IMG/VR virus record: IMGVR_UViG_3300030060_000247
Location: 1 to 33,128 of that record
Source of the DNA: a virus
DNA length: 33,128 nucleotides
Direction: 5' to 3' (one strand)
Both the position numbers and the translations under genes were made by a program. The notes beneath the pieces were generated by a model that was not told the origin of the DNA, made no database searches, and saw only the letters and a program-made list of their open reading frames with translations. Numbering within the stretch: position 1 is the stretch's first letter; each line of letters opens with the position of its first letter. Shown one piece after another: positions 10,839 through 16,521 of the stretch.

Positions 10839-11688
10839 AAGACTTACACCATCAGAATTAGATAAGTTTCTTTCATCACCACCAAGCGGCAGTGTTACTC
10901 GTGAAATACCGCCGAAATTAGCAGAGTCTATACTCAAAGAGAAAAATCCAAGAAACAGACCAATCAATCAAAGCAAAGTTGTTGGTTTGTCCAAAGAGCT
11001 TTCTCAAAATAAGTGGTTATTGAACGGTGAAACTTTAAAATTTTCTGACGAGCGTTTCCTCTTAGATGGGCAGCACAGGCTTGAGGCGTGCGTTAGATCA
11101 AACACTGCCTTTATTGCTCATGTTATATTTGGGATCGATAAAGAAAGCTTCCAGACTATAGACATTGGCAAGAAAAGAGATGGCTCTGACACCCTCGCTG
11201 TGATGGGTGTGCCAAACTACAGCAGCGCATCAACTATAATTCGCATGATAATTGCGTATGAAAATGGACTTTCAGACACACCCAAGCACGGAATTTCAAA
11301 CGATTGGATTAAGAGGAAGTACTTAGATGAAATTGACCATGACCTTTTGCAAGAGTCTATTGCCGTTGCAGACAGGCTTTACAAAACAACAAAATGGCCA
11401 CGCGGTGTTATCGGTGCATTTTTCTATACTTGTGTTAAGAAAAAGCAGCGTGAGGAAATCACTAAATTTTTAGATGACATGTGCAAAGGAATTGGCAACA
11501 AGGCACGGGCGCCGGTGCGGTTTCTCCTTGAAAATGTAAACCGCATGCGCATTGACAGAGACTTTAATTTGCGTGCGCATAATTACAGCGTCATGCTTAG
11601 TAGGGCTTACAGGAACTACAAGAATGGCAAGGCATCAACAAAAGCAGATGTAACCGTCAGCCTTGTTGATAAAATGGTGGACTTCTAA
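10831..11688 (+). CDS. ParB/sulfiredoxin-fold DGQHR protein
   Basis: A 285-aa protein with ATG 10831 behind a double leader (AAGGATCAACAGGAGGATCAA). It contains LDGQHRLEA (78-86), the DGQHR signature of ParB-like and DndB-type proteins. A following segment, F-x-x-IDIGKKRDGSDTLAVMG (near 107-126), is typical of the family as I remember it from phages and mobile elements. The remaining 150 residues are helical (RGVIGAFFYTCVKKKQREEI). ParB-fold proteins bind DNA and many hydrolyse nucleotides, but no ParA partner or centromere-like array is seen here, so plasmid-type partitioning is unlikely. A role in DNA replication, modification sensing or transcription is possible. Family call moderate; function open. 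Confidence 0.72.
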   Translation: MTKRLTPSELDKFLSSPPSGSVTREIPPKLAESILKEKNPRNRPINQSKVVGLSKELSQNKWLLNGETLKFSDERFLLDGQHRLEACVRSNTAFIAHVIFGIDKESFQTIDIGKKRDGSDTLAVMGVPNYSSASTIIRMIIAYENGLSDTPKHGISNDWIKRKYLDEIDHDLLQESIAVADRLYKTTKWPRGVIGAFFYTCVKKKQREEITKFLDDMCKGIGNKARAPVRFLLENVNRMRIDRDFNLRAHNYSVMLSRAYRNYKNGKASTKADVTVSLVDKMVDF

Positions 11689-11855
11689 TGGACAAGGATC
11701 AAATCACAAAAATCGTAGATGAGCTTTTGAATGAAAGAGATCTGCGTATGGATGACTTGTTCAATCAGTTGCAGCAAGCCAAAAGGGATTTAGTACTGTT
11801 GGATTATAAATGTAACGATTTGGAAAAGCGTTTACTGGAGAAAGATAATGACTGA
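11688..11855 (+). CDS. Small coiled-coil protein
   Basis: A 55-aa protein, starting MDKDQITKIVDELLNERD and ending KRLLEKDND. Its ATG overlaps the ParB-like stop (TAATG) and its stop overlaps the next start by 8 bp, so it fits snugly between two genes. The sequence is almost all charged helix with leucines in a heptad-like pattern (LFNQLQQAKRDLVLLDYKCNDLEKRLL), suggesting a dimeric coiled coil. Function unknown; it could be an adaptor of the recombination complex. Position and overlaps make it a convincing gene despite its size. Confidence 0.65.
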   Translation: MDKDQITKIVDELLNERDLRMDDLFNQLQQAKRDLVLLDYKCNDLEKRLLEKDND

Positions 11856-12492
11856 TCTAAACAAAACTATGGATGCCATAAATGAGTTGAACAAAACTCA
11901 TGGCGTCAAACAAAAGGGCGACAAAATGTACACGCAAGTTGTGCATCGTATGGAGGCTTTTCGCAGACATCACGGCACAGACTTTGGTGTGGAGACAAAA
12001 ATACTTGTGGACGATGGACACAGGGTTGTCGTGCAAGCGTATATTACCTTTGCACAGGGCGGGGTTCTAGGCTCTGGCATGGCAGAAGAGATTAGAGGAC
12101 AGGGCCATGTAAACACGACAAGTGCGCTGGAGAACGCTGAAACATCAGCAGTAGGACGCGCACTGGCAAGCCTTGGCCTTGCTGGTGGTGAGTATGCGTC
12201 TGCAAACGAAATGGATGCCGTGAGTCGCAAGTCAGATGCTATTCAGTCAAACAAGGCAGATCCTATCCAACTTGTGAAGAAGCCACTAAGCAAAGAAGAG
12301 GCAGAGTGGCTTGCACACAACGAGGCAACCCTAGATCAGTACACTTTAAAAGATCTTGAGATCTTTATGAAGAAGCCTTTTACAAAGGCAACGATGCAAA
12401 GCATTAAAGAAAAAGACATTGATGCTTACAACGATTTCAAGACTCTGTTTGTCGAAACAAGAGAAAAGTTAAAGGAGAAGGCAAATGGCTAG
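11848..12492 (+). CDS. Single-strand annealing protein (Erf-like)
   Basis: A 214-aa protein. It has the pattern I associate with phage Erf/Rad52-type single-strand annealing proteins: KGDKMYTQVVHRMEAFRRHHG near residue 22, a strand-rich core (RVVVQAYITFAQGGVLGSGMAEE), then SALENAETSAVGRALASLGLAGG (near 91-113) and ASANEMDAV. The C-terminus is a charged helical extension (KKPLSKEEAEWLA). It would coat ssDNA made by the exonuclease upstream and pair it with a complementary strand. The gene overlaps the coiled-coil gene and the SSB-tailed gene at either end, so all three are co-translated. The precise SSAP subfamily cannot be fixed without a profile search. Confidence 0.68.
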   Translation: MTDLNKTMDAINELNKTHGVKQKGDKMYTQVVHRMEAFRRHHGTDFGVETKILVDDGHRVVVQAYITFAQGGVLGSGMAEEIRGQGHVNTTSALENAETSAVGRALASLGLAGGEYASANEMDAVSRKSDAIQSNKADPIQLVKKPLSKEEAEWLAHNEATLDQYTLKDLEIFMKKPFTKATMQSIKEKDIDAYNDFKTLFVETREKLKEKANG

Positions 12493-12817
12493 GAGATGGA
12501 AACAAGTGATGACAGTGAAGCTGTTTAACTACACAGGCAATGGTTCAGCTACACATAGCAACTCTAAATTTAGGCCGCACATCGGAAAGCCAGCACAACC
12601 TGGCACCGTAACATTTTCTCCAGACAAGCTGTATGATGTGCAACTCTTTGAGAATGACGATGGCACAAGAGCAGTACGCTTCCAAGAGATTATAGAGTAC
12701 CAAGCAGATGATAATATTGCTGATGATATTTCACAGCCAGCACTAAAACCTGTTGGGCAAGTCGTGCAGATGAAGCACGCAGACAAGGGAGACATAGACG
12801 ATGACATCCCCTTCTAA
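12485..12817 (+). CDS. SSB-tailed small protein, possible single-stranded-DNA-binding protein
   Basis: A 110-aa protein with ATG 12485 behind AAGGAGAAGGCAA; an internal start at MTVKLF is possible. The extreme C-terminus is GDIDDDIPF, an acidic run ending in the IPF tip by which bacterial SSB proteins recruit partners. The body (VKLFNYTGNG, GTVTFSPDKLYDVQLFENDDGTRAVRF) has strands that could make a small OB-fold, but I do not recognise a canonical SSB domain; it is shorter than E. coli SSB. Next to an annealing protein, an ssDNA-binding role is logical. The tail is directly seen; the OB-fold is inferred. Confidence 0.62.
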   Translation: MARRWKQVMTVKLFNYTGNGSATHSNSKFRPHIGKPAQPGTVTFSPDKLYDVQLFENDDGTRAVRFQEIIEYQADDNIADDISQPALKPVGQVVQMKHADKGDIDDDIPF

Positions 12818-12995
12818 TCGCCTTTTAAGCCCCAGAGAGGTGGCTTTAGAGATTTTTGGTAGTGATACCCGCCCAAAGGTACAAAGGGTGCGTGAGCTTA
12901 TCCAAAGGGGCGATATAGAGGCAAAGAAGCTGGGCGGTATGTATTATGTACCCAAAACAGAGATAGACAGGCTGCTCAGTGCCGAAAAAAAATAA
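12801..12995 (+). CDS. Excisionase/MerR-like HTH protein
   Basis: A 64-aa protein reading LLSPREVALEIFG at the N-terminus, then PKVQRVRELIQRGDIEAKKLGGMYYVPKTEIDRLL. This is the helix, turn, helix, wing pattern of the small excisionase/helix-turn-helix_17 type, with GGxYYVPKxEIDR as the wing. Despite the similarity to Xis no integrase or att site is visible in the window, so I would not call it an excisionase; it may be a transcription factor. It overlaps the SSB-tailed gene by 17 bp and its stop overlaps the next GTG start by 17 bp. Confidence 0.75.
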   Translation: MTSPSNRLLSPREVALEIFGSDTRPKVQRVRELIQRGDIEAKKLGGMYYVPKTEIDRLLSAEKK

Positions 12996-13182
12996 AACAA
13001 AAAGACGACACGCGCCTTCTGGTCAAACAGTCACATGTGATCTTTGCGGAGAAACACATGGGCTGATGACTGGAACGTGGGTGATAAACGGAGAGGGAGA
13101 TCTTTTGTGTTATGGCTACGGAAAAAATTGTTTCGCTACAAGAGTCGCGCAGTCTGAAAGACGCGCGGATAGTAGCACCTGA
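12979..13182 (+). CDS. Small zinc-ribbon-like protein
   Basis: A 67-aa protein from GTG 12979 (MPKKNKTKRRHAPSG). A basic N-terminus is followed by TCDLCGETHG (C-x-x-C) and, about 27 residues on, LLCYGYGKNC, giving four cysteines plus a histidine that could bind one zinc ion. It resembles small phage zinc-ribbon proteins but no family is identified. It overlaps the HTH gene upstream by 17 bp and the next gene by 71 bp in another frame. The non-ATG start and long downstream overlap lower certainty. Confidence 0.55.
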   Translation: MPKKNKTKRRHAPSGQTVTCDLCGETHGLMTGTWVINGEGDLLCYGYGKNCFATRVAQSERRADSST

Positions 13183-13381
13183 TTACTACGCTGCTTTGAT
13201 ATTAGATGGCTGGGGACCATACAGAATACTAGAAGAACACGGGTTCAAACCGCACAAAGCAAAACACATTATCCCACTAAACGGTGAGATAAGTGGTGGG
13301 TACCTTACAGAACCATACGTTATAGAATGTCTGGCTCAGTATTTGGCTGCTGGTGGTGAGCCTATGCCATGCGTTTCTTAG
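13112..13381 (+). CDS. Small protein at end of rightward operon, unknown
   Basis: An 89-aa protein from ATG 13112, starting MATEKIVSLQESRSL and ending GGEPMPCVS. It has a mixed alpha/beta sequence (IVAPDYYAALILDGWGPYRILEEHGFKPHKAKHII) without recognised motifs. Its start lies 71 bp inside the zinc-ribbon-like gene, in another frame, and lacks an obvious ribosome-binding site, so the true start might be different. Its last 20 bp overlap convergently with the terminal gene of the leftward late operon. I see no terminator between the two. Confidence 0.6.
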   Translation: MATEKIVSLQESRSLKDARIVAPDYYAALILDGWGPYRILEEHGFKPHKAKHIIPLNGEISGGYLTEPYVIECLAQYLAAGGEPMPCVS

Positions 13382-13493
13382 GCTTCTTGCCTTTTTTCTT
13401 CATAGCAATAGCTGTCGCTGCTTGCTTCTTCATCTTGGCAGACTTTGGTGGGCGTCCTCTCTTGGACCCGTAAGTTCCTTTTCCCATCGGCAT
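13362..13493 (-). CDS. Tiny basic protein (MPMGKGTYG type)
   Basis: A 43-aa protein that starts MPMGKGTYGSKRGRPPKSA and is Lys/Arg-rich to the end (KKKGKKPKKRMA), last gene of the late operon. Its ATG overlaps the DUF6321-like stop as TAATG. Very small proteins with the MPMGKGTYGSKxGRPPK start are, as I recall, frequent in marine phage late regions. The function is unknown; the charge suggests DNA or capsid-interior binding. Its 3' end overlaps the convergent rightward gene by 20 bp. Confidence 0.7.
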   Translation of the reverse strand: MPMGKGTYGSKRGRPPKSAKMKKQAATAIAMKKKGKKPKKRMA

Positions 13494-13786
13494 TATGCTT
13501 TTCCTTTCTTAGCTTTGTTGCGTTTGGAGATTGCTGCCGCCTTCTTCCTTGCGTCAGCCTTGCTGCTTGCACCCCATGCGCGGAGTGACAGTAGTAAGCG
13601 CGTTGGTTTGCCATCTTTGAACTCTGGCCCCCTCATGTTGCCCATGCGTGCTAGGAAACTAGCCCTGCGTGGATTGTCACCAGACTTTATCGGGCGTTTC
13701 AAGTTTGCGCCCGTGGTTCTCTTGAAAAAGTCTCTGCCCTTCTGATTCAAGCCACCTTTTGGATTTTGAAATCTTTTAGCTACCAT
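13493..13786 (-). CDS. DUF6321-like conserved phage protein
   Basis: A 97-aa protein containing NPKGGLNQKGRDFFKRTTGANL, SGDNPRRASFLARMGNMRGP and RLLLSLRAWGASSKADARKKA, all strongly conserved in a small protein family (DUF6321, from memory) found widely in phages. It is basic with a KAKKGKA tail and has no known activity. Placed directly downstream of the lysozyme (overlap 11 bp), it may be a virion or late accessory protein. The recognition is good but the function is open. Confidence 0.82.
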   Translation of the reverse strand: MVAKRFQNPKGGLNQKGRDFFKRTTGANLKRPIKSGDNPRRASFLARMGNMRGPEFKDGKPTRLLLSLRAWGASSKADARKKAAAISKRNKAKKGKA

Positions 13787-14228
13787 CAGACAAAGCTCTC
13801 ATACGCTTGACCAAACGCTTTGCACGGTTTGGAACTTGGTCATGCCAACGAGAGTCAACCATCTCATCAGCAGCCTTGTTCCAGTCTCTTGCATCTACAC
13901 CAGCCTTCATGCCTTTGAACTTGCTTAGTCTTGGTCTACCCATATTAAACATCATATTTGCAATGACAAGCTGGCACTCTTCGGGCAGATCATCAAAGTC
14001 ATCATACAATGATTTGCAATCATCCAAGGTTACAGCAATGTCGAGAGAAAAGACTTGACGCACACGCTCCTCATCAATAGGCGTACCAACAGGCTGACCA
14101 TTCTCAGGGTCATTTTCTGTAACGAGATGCCCTATGCCGAACGTGGGCAAGCCAAGATGGTCTAGATATATCTCGTACTTGCAACCCTCATCTTCAGCAA
14201 GTTCTTCTCTAAGCTGATCCTTGTTCAT
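13776..14228 (-). CDS. Endolysin, T4-type lysozyme (GH24)
   Basis: A 150-aa muramidase that cleaves the MurNAc-GlcNAc bond of peptidoglycan at lysis. The catalytic triad is visible with the T4 spacing: E14 (EDEGCKY), D23 (IYLDHLG) and T29 (PTFGIGH). The C-terminal lobe has VIANMMFNMGRPRLSKF and DSRWHDQVPNRAKRL, both typical of T4 lysozyme (the WhxQtpnRak motif). There is no signal peptide or SAR-type anchor, so it needs a holin. Its start overlaps the small gene upstream as ATGA. Candidate holins lie upstream in the same operon at 15221-15430 and 14896-15221. Confidence 0.94.
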   Translation of the reverse strand: MNKDQLREELAEDEGCKYEIYLDHLGLPTFGIGHLVTENDPENGQPVGTPIDEERVRQVFSLDIAVTLDDCKSLYDDFDDLPEECQLVIANMMFNMGRPRLSKFKGMKAGVDARDWNKAADEMVDSRWHDQVPNRAKRLVKRMRALSDGS

Positions 14229-14356
14229 GCACGCGCTTTCTTTTTCTTGCCGTTGTTGCCACGCAGTTTGGCAAAGTCAGCACCAGTAATTTTGTTCCTT
14301 GGTGCAGCAACCCTTGCAAGTTTCTTTTGCTTTGGTGACAGTTTCTTTCCTGGCAT
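14225..14356 (-). CDS. Tiny basic late protein (PGKKLSPKQKKLARVA type)
   Basis: A 43-aa protein starting MPGKKLSPKQKKLARVAAP, with RNKITGADFAKLRGNNG and a KKKKARA end. It starts at ATG 14356, overlapping the previous stop (TGATG), and its stop overlaps the lysozyme start as ATGA. Similar tiny proteins are, in my memory, common in marine phages near the lysis genes. Extremely basic. The function is unknown; coupling to lysozyme is by position only. Confidence 0.72.
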   Translation of the reverse strand: MPGKKLSPKQKKLARVAAPRNKITGADFAKLRGNNGKKKKARA

Positions 14357-14487
14357 CACCCTCTCCTTTTGCCGTTCTTCTTCAACAAACTCTCAAGCAT
14401 TTTTGCTTGTCCTGCGTGCGCTTTGGATGCGCCGCGTAGCTTCTTGGCAACCTTCTTGACCTTTGCCTTTGCGGTTTTTTTCATCAT
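14356..14487 (-). CDS. Tiny lysine/alanine-rich late protein
   Basis: A 43-aa protein from ATG 14487 (MMKKTAKAKVKKVAKK), with LRGASKAHAGQAKMLESLLKK and NGKRRG at the end. The longer reading from 14583 overlaps the DUF5824-like gene and is rejected. The start overlaps that gene as ATGA, with GGCGAAAAAG upstream. It is H1-like in composition and probably binds DNA or an acidic partner; unrecognised otherwise. Confidence 0.68.
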   Translation of the reverse strand: MMKKTAKAKVKKVAKKLRGASKAHAGQAKMLESLLKKNGKRRG

Positions 14488-14717
14488 GTCTTTTTCGCCT
14501 TCTTCTTGCGCAGTAAATCTGCGTCTGCCTTGCGTGCGCCACCCTTGCCAGTGGCAAAGCTGCGTACCCTGCCAGCGGCCCACTGATGCGCAGAAACCTT
14601 GGGCCTAGAGCCTTGTGAATAATATGCTCCCAATCCTCTGGAGTACACCTTACTGAGAGTTGATTTAGATATGCCAGAAGACTTGGAATATTTGTCAATG
14701 ACCGCTGCTTTGCTCAT
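14484..14717 (-). CDS. DUF5824-like conserved phage protein
   Basis: A 77-aa protein with the run KSSGISKSTLSKVYSRGLGAYYSQGSRP (in two blocks) followed by SAHQWAAGRVRSFATGKGGARKADADLL. This pattern (K-x-S-x-x-S, RGxxAYxxxGSRP, QWAxGRVxSF, A-x-xD-xDLL) is shared by a small family in phages and large viruses (DUF5824, from memory). It is basic and likely binds nucleic acid or assembles in the virion. ATG at 14717 overlaps the previous stop as ATGA. Confidence 0.8.
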   Translation of the reverse strand: MSKAAVIDKYSKSSGISKSTLSKVYSRGLGAYYSQGSRPKVSAHQWAAGRVRSFATGKGGARKADADLLRKKKAKKT

Positions 14718-14896
14718 CCGCGACTCCTCTCCCTGCTTATTCTGTCCATCATAGCTTTAGTTAGTTTGCCTTGTTTGTAAAGACGCCGCGTGCGCTTAAT
14801 TTCTTCTTCACGCTTCTTAGGGTTTTTGGCACCGCGTACATACTTCTTTGGCACACCGCCCCTCGTCTTTGGCACCTTTGGAAACTTTCTAGCCAT
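14714..14896 (-). CDS. DUF5872-like small basic late protein
   Basis: A 60-aa protein, MARKFPKVPKTRGGVPKKYV, then AKNPKKREEEIKRTRRLYKQGK and a basic end. It resembles the N-terminal conserved part of small phage proteins assigned to DUF5872 (from memory, moderate). Its ATG overlaps the stop of the frame carrying the C-terminal half of the broken holin-like gene (TAATG), which shows that that frame is the natural upstream coding frame. Function unknown. Confidence 0.72.
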   Translation of the reverse strand: MARKFPKVPKTRGGVPKKYVRGAKNPKKREEEIKRTRRLYKQGKLTKAMMDRISRERSRG

Positions 14897-15221
14897 TACT
14901 TCTTGCCTCCGAAAAACTTGGTTGCTGCCCTTGTACCAAATGAGGCTGATACGATTATGCCTAGTGTATATCTATAGTAGTCTGGCATAGCATCCAAAGC
15001 AGTAAATCCTTGTGCTACAATCTCGCGCCCCCACTCTCCACAAAAGGCTAACACAAGAGGCACAGAGAACAAAATTGTAAGCCACTCGTCTTTTCCATAA
15101 TAGTCGCTTCAGCCTTGGCCTTTGCGACTTTCGTTGCGCTTTCTGCCTTAGTTTTTTCCACTTTACCATCTAGCCACGTCCCTGCTAACGAAGCGATTGG
15201 TCCTATAAGAGCCTGTAACAT
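14896..15221 (-). pseudogene. Holin-like membrane protein split by a -1 frame change
   Basis: Two frames together look like one membrane-protein family of phage lysis regions. Frame 1 runs from ATG 15221 (MLQALIGPIASLAGTWLDGK, then an Ala/Lys helix to IMEK) but continues as nonsense to TAG at 15048. Frame 2 resumes after AAG at 15092-15090 with GAC at 15090-15088 and reads KDEWLTILFSVPLVLAF, then AMPDYYRYTLGIIVSASFG and TKFFGGKK to TAA 14896. Its stop overlaps the next ATG, as a natural gene's would. From memory, relatives have some 20 more residues between the helix and DEW, so a deletion plus frame change is likely. Programmed -1 slippage at GGAAAAG or an assembly indel are alternatives. 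Confidence 0.68.
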
Positions 15222-15430
15222 TAGTGCTTCTCCGAGTTTAGCCAGACTGCCAGGCTGCCTGTCATTGCACCAGTCACAACACTTATCAAACTAGCCTGCT
15301 GGGTTGTAAGATCAGGCTGTGACAATGCCCATTCTATGCAGCGGATGTAAACACCTGTCATTACTAAGATACAAAAACGCGGCAGTATCTTTAGCTCAAG
15401 CATTTTCCTTGCAACATCTTCTACCGTCAT
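15221..15430 (-). CDS. Small membrane protein, candidate holin
   Basis: A 69-aa protein. LKILPRFCILVMTGVYIRCIEWAL is the first hydrophobic segment (about residues 13-36), and SLISVVTGAMTGSLAVWLN the second (48-66), with a LSQPDLTTQQA loop between. Small proteins with this layout occur next to lysozyme genes in marine phages and are usually suspected holins. The start overlaps the preceding stop (ATGA) and its stop overlaps the next start (TAATG). If the neighbouring holin-like gene is truly broken, this one may supply membrane permeabilisation alone. Function by context. Confidence 0.65.
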   Translation of the reverse strand: MTVEDVARKMLELKILPRFCILVMTGVYIRCIEWALSQPDLTTQQASLISVVTGAMTGSLAVWLNSEKH

Positions 15431-16119
15431 TTCTGGCTCTCCCTGATTGCTTTCATGGTTTCACGCATTGATGGTGGACGCGGTGCATCTCTCACGAAAT
15501 CACACAAAAATTCACGCGGGAACCATTCATCTAGCCGAAAGTTGATGGTTTCTTGAATATTGTACGCGCCACGGTACACACACCATCTCTGATCTTCAAT
15601 TTTTTCACAAGCTACCAAGCGGCAAACAACATGCTCTGGCTCTGCTCTAGCGGTGTGTGCTTTGAGCAACATGATAAACCCAAACAAAACACCACAGCCA
15701 ATCAGGCCCATGACTACCCAAGCAATAATCTCTACAAACTTTTGCCTGCGTTGCCTCTGAATATACAAAGTTTCCTGACGAGATTTTCTTATCTTGCCTT
15801 CCATAGCAACAAGCTCATCCCACTTTGACTTGCCGTACATCATGCCTATGAGGTTTTTTAGGTCTGTTCTTTCCTGTTGCGCTTTCTGCTTTGCGGCAAA
15901 GGCTTCCATAGCCTCTTGCTCAACAGACTTGCCAGCAAACAGTTTCTTAAATATTGGAGGATTCTTGGCCTCTTTTTCTAGCATGTCTAGGTCGCTGAGT
16001 GCGCCCATCCATCTGCCAAGATCAGATGCCATGCTCTCTATATCACGCCCTATCTGCACACCTTTTTTCACAGCATTAAAAGCAGCGGTGGCGGTAGCCA
16101 TGACGGTAACGGGGTCCAT
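15427..16119 (-). CDS. Membrane-anchored late protein, conserved in marine phages
   Basis: A 230-aa protein. It begins MDPVTVMATATAAFNAVKKG and continues with a soluble helical segment (DIESMASDLGRWMGALSDL, NPPIFKKLFAGKSVEQEAMEAF, IRKSRQETLYIQRQRR) of a type I recall in many marine phage genomes. A single transmembrane helix follows near 131-153 (IIAWVVMGLIGCGVLFGFIMLL). The C-terminal domain has six cysteines (VVCRLVACEKI, QRWCVY, FLCDF and others) and may be periplasmic and disulphide-linked. It is not a recognised holin or spanin. It overlaps both neighbours by 1-4 bp. The role is unknown; envelope passage or late assembly is possible. Confidence 0.75.
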   Translation of the reverse strand: MDPVTVMATATAAFNAVKKGVQIGRDIESMASDLGRWMGALSDLDMLEKEAKNPPIFKKLFAGKSVEQEAMEAFAAKQKAQQERTDLKNLIGMMYGKSKWDELVAMEGKIRKSRQETLYIQRQRRQKFVEIIAWVVMGLIGCGVLFGFIMLLKAHTARAEPEHVVCRLVACEKIEDQRWCVYRGAYNIQETINFRLDEWFPREFLCDFVRDAPRPPSMRETMKAIRESQK

Positions 16120-16301
16120 CAGTACACCTTCATATCCTTACTGACTGCTTCTGGTACACAGTAAGCTGTTATCTTCTGCCCTTGCGCGTGCAGCTTCTTA
16201 GCAAAGTACACACACTCATTTATATCGCGGAACCGCATTATCTCTGGCGTCCGTTTTGCATCTACAAAGACATACAAAGCAAAGGCAACAATCGTTTCCA
16301 C
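16119..16301 (-). CDS. Small late protein with N-terminal hydrophobic segment
   Basis: A 60-aa protein from GTG 16301. METIVAFALYVFVDAKR suggests a short membrane or signal-like segment, followed by FRDINECVYFAKKLHAQGQKITAYCVPE with two cysteines. Small proteins with this F-x-x-xx-C-x-xFA-x-xL...CVP pattern are, as I recall, frequent in marine phages. The stop overlaps the next start (TGATG). Function unknown. Confidence 0.65.
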   Translation of the reverse strand: METIVAFALYVFVDAKRTPEIMRFRDINECVYFAKKLHAQGQKITAYCVPEAVSKDMKVY

Positions 16302-16302
16302 A

Positions 16303-16521
16303 TTAACTACTAAGCCTTTCTAGCCTGTCCTCAAGACGCTGTAGACTATCAGTTATTCTTTGCAAATCGTTACGCAACTCACCCCTGGACACAAAGTCCT
16401 CGCGTGTCCTGTTGATGAGTATATCCAGCCGCTTTACCTCACGCGCTTGTGTGCCAAGAAACCATCCGCCAGCCATGACCAGAACGCCGATCAGGCCGTC
16501 TATTATGTGAACAAGGTCCAT
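16303..16521 (-). CDS. Single-pass membrane protein with coiled coil (XhlA-like)
   Basis: A 72-aa protein. The N-terminal membrane helix IIDGLIGVLVMAGGWFLG (6-23) is followed by a long coiled coil (REVKRLDILINRTREDF, then RITDSLQRLEDRLERL). The topology (one membrane anchor plus a coiled coil) resembles haemolysin XhlA-type or Rz-type lysis proteins. The gene directly follows the tail fibre, with a TGATG overlap. It may function in lysis or as a fibre-linked accessory protein. Not decisive without a profile match. Confidence 0.68.
   Translation of the reverse strand: MDLVHIIDGLIGVLVMAGGWFLGTQAREVKRLDILINRTREDFVSRGELRNDLQRITDSLQRLEDRLERLSS

Noticed and set aside
12801-12995. Lysogeny module (excisionase)
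   Set aside because: The protein is an HTH of Xis/MerR type, but no integrase, att repeat or CI-like repressor with effector domain is seen anywhere, so an excision role is not supported.
13353-13745. 130-codon plus-strand frame near the convergent border
   Set aside because: It runs opposite the two clearly conserved late small genes (13362-13786) and shows no protein-like composition or ribosome-binding site.
14972-15169. 65-codon minus-strand frame over the broken holin-like gene
   Set aside because: It is the third frame, Arg/Cys-rich and unlike any family, while the other two frames give recognisable halves of one protein.
2524-16521. T7-type RNA or DNA polymerase genes expected for a T7-like virion
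   Set aside because: I looked through all large frames. None shows polymerase, helicase or primase motifs, so the phage is only T7-like in its virion.
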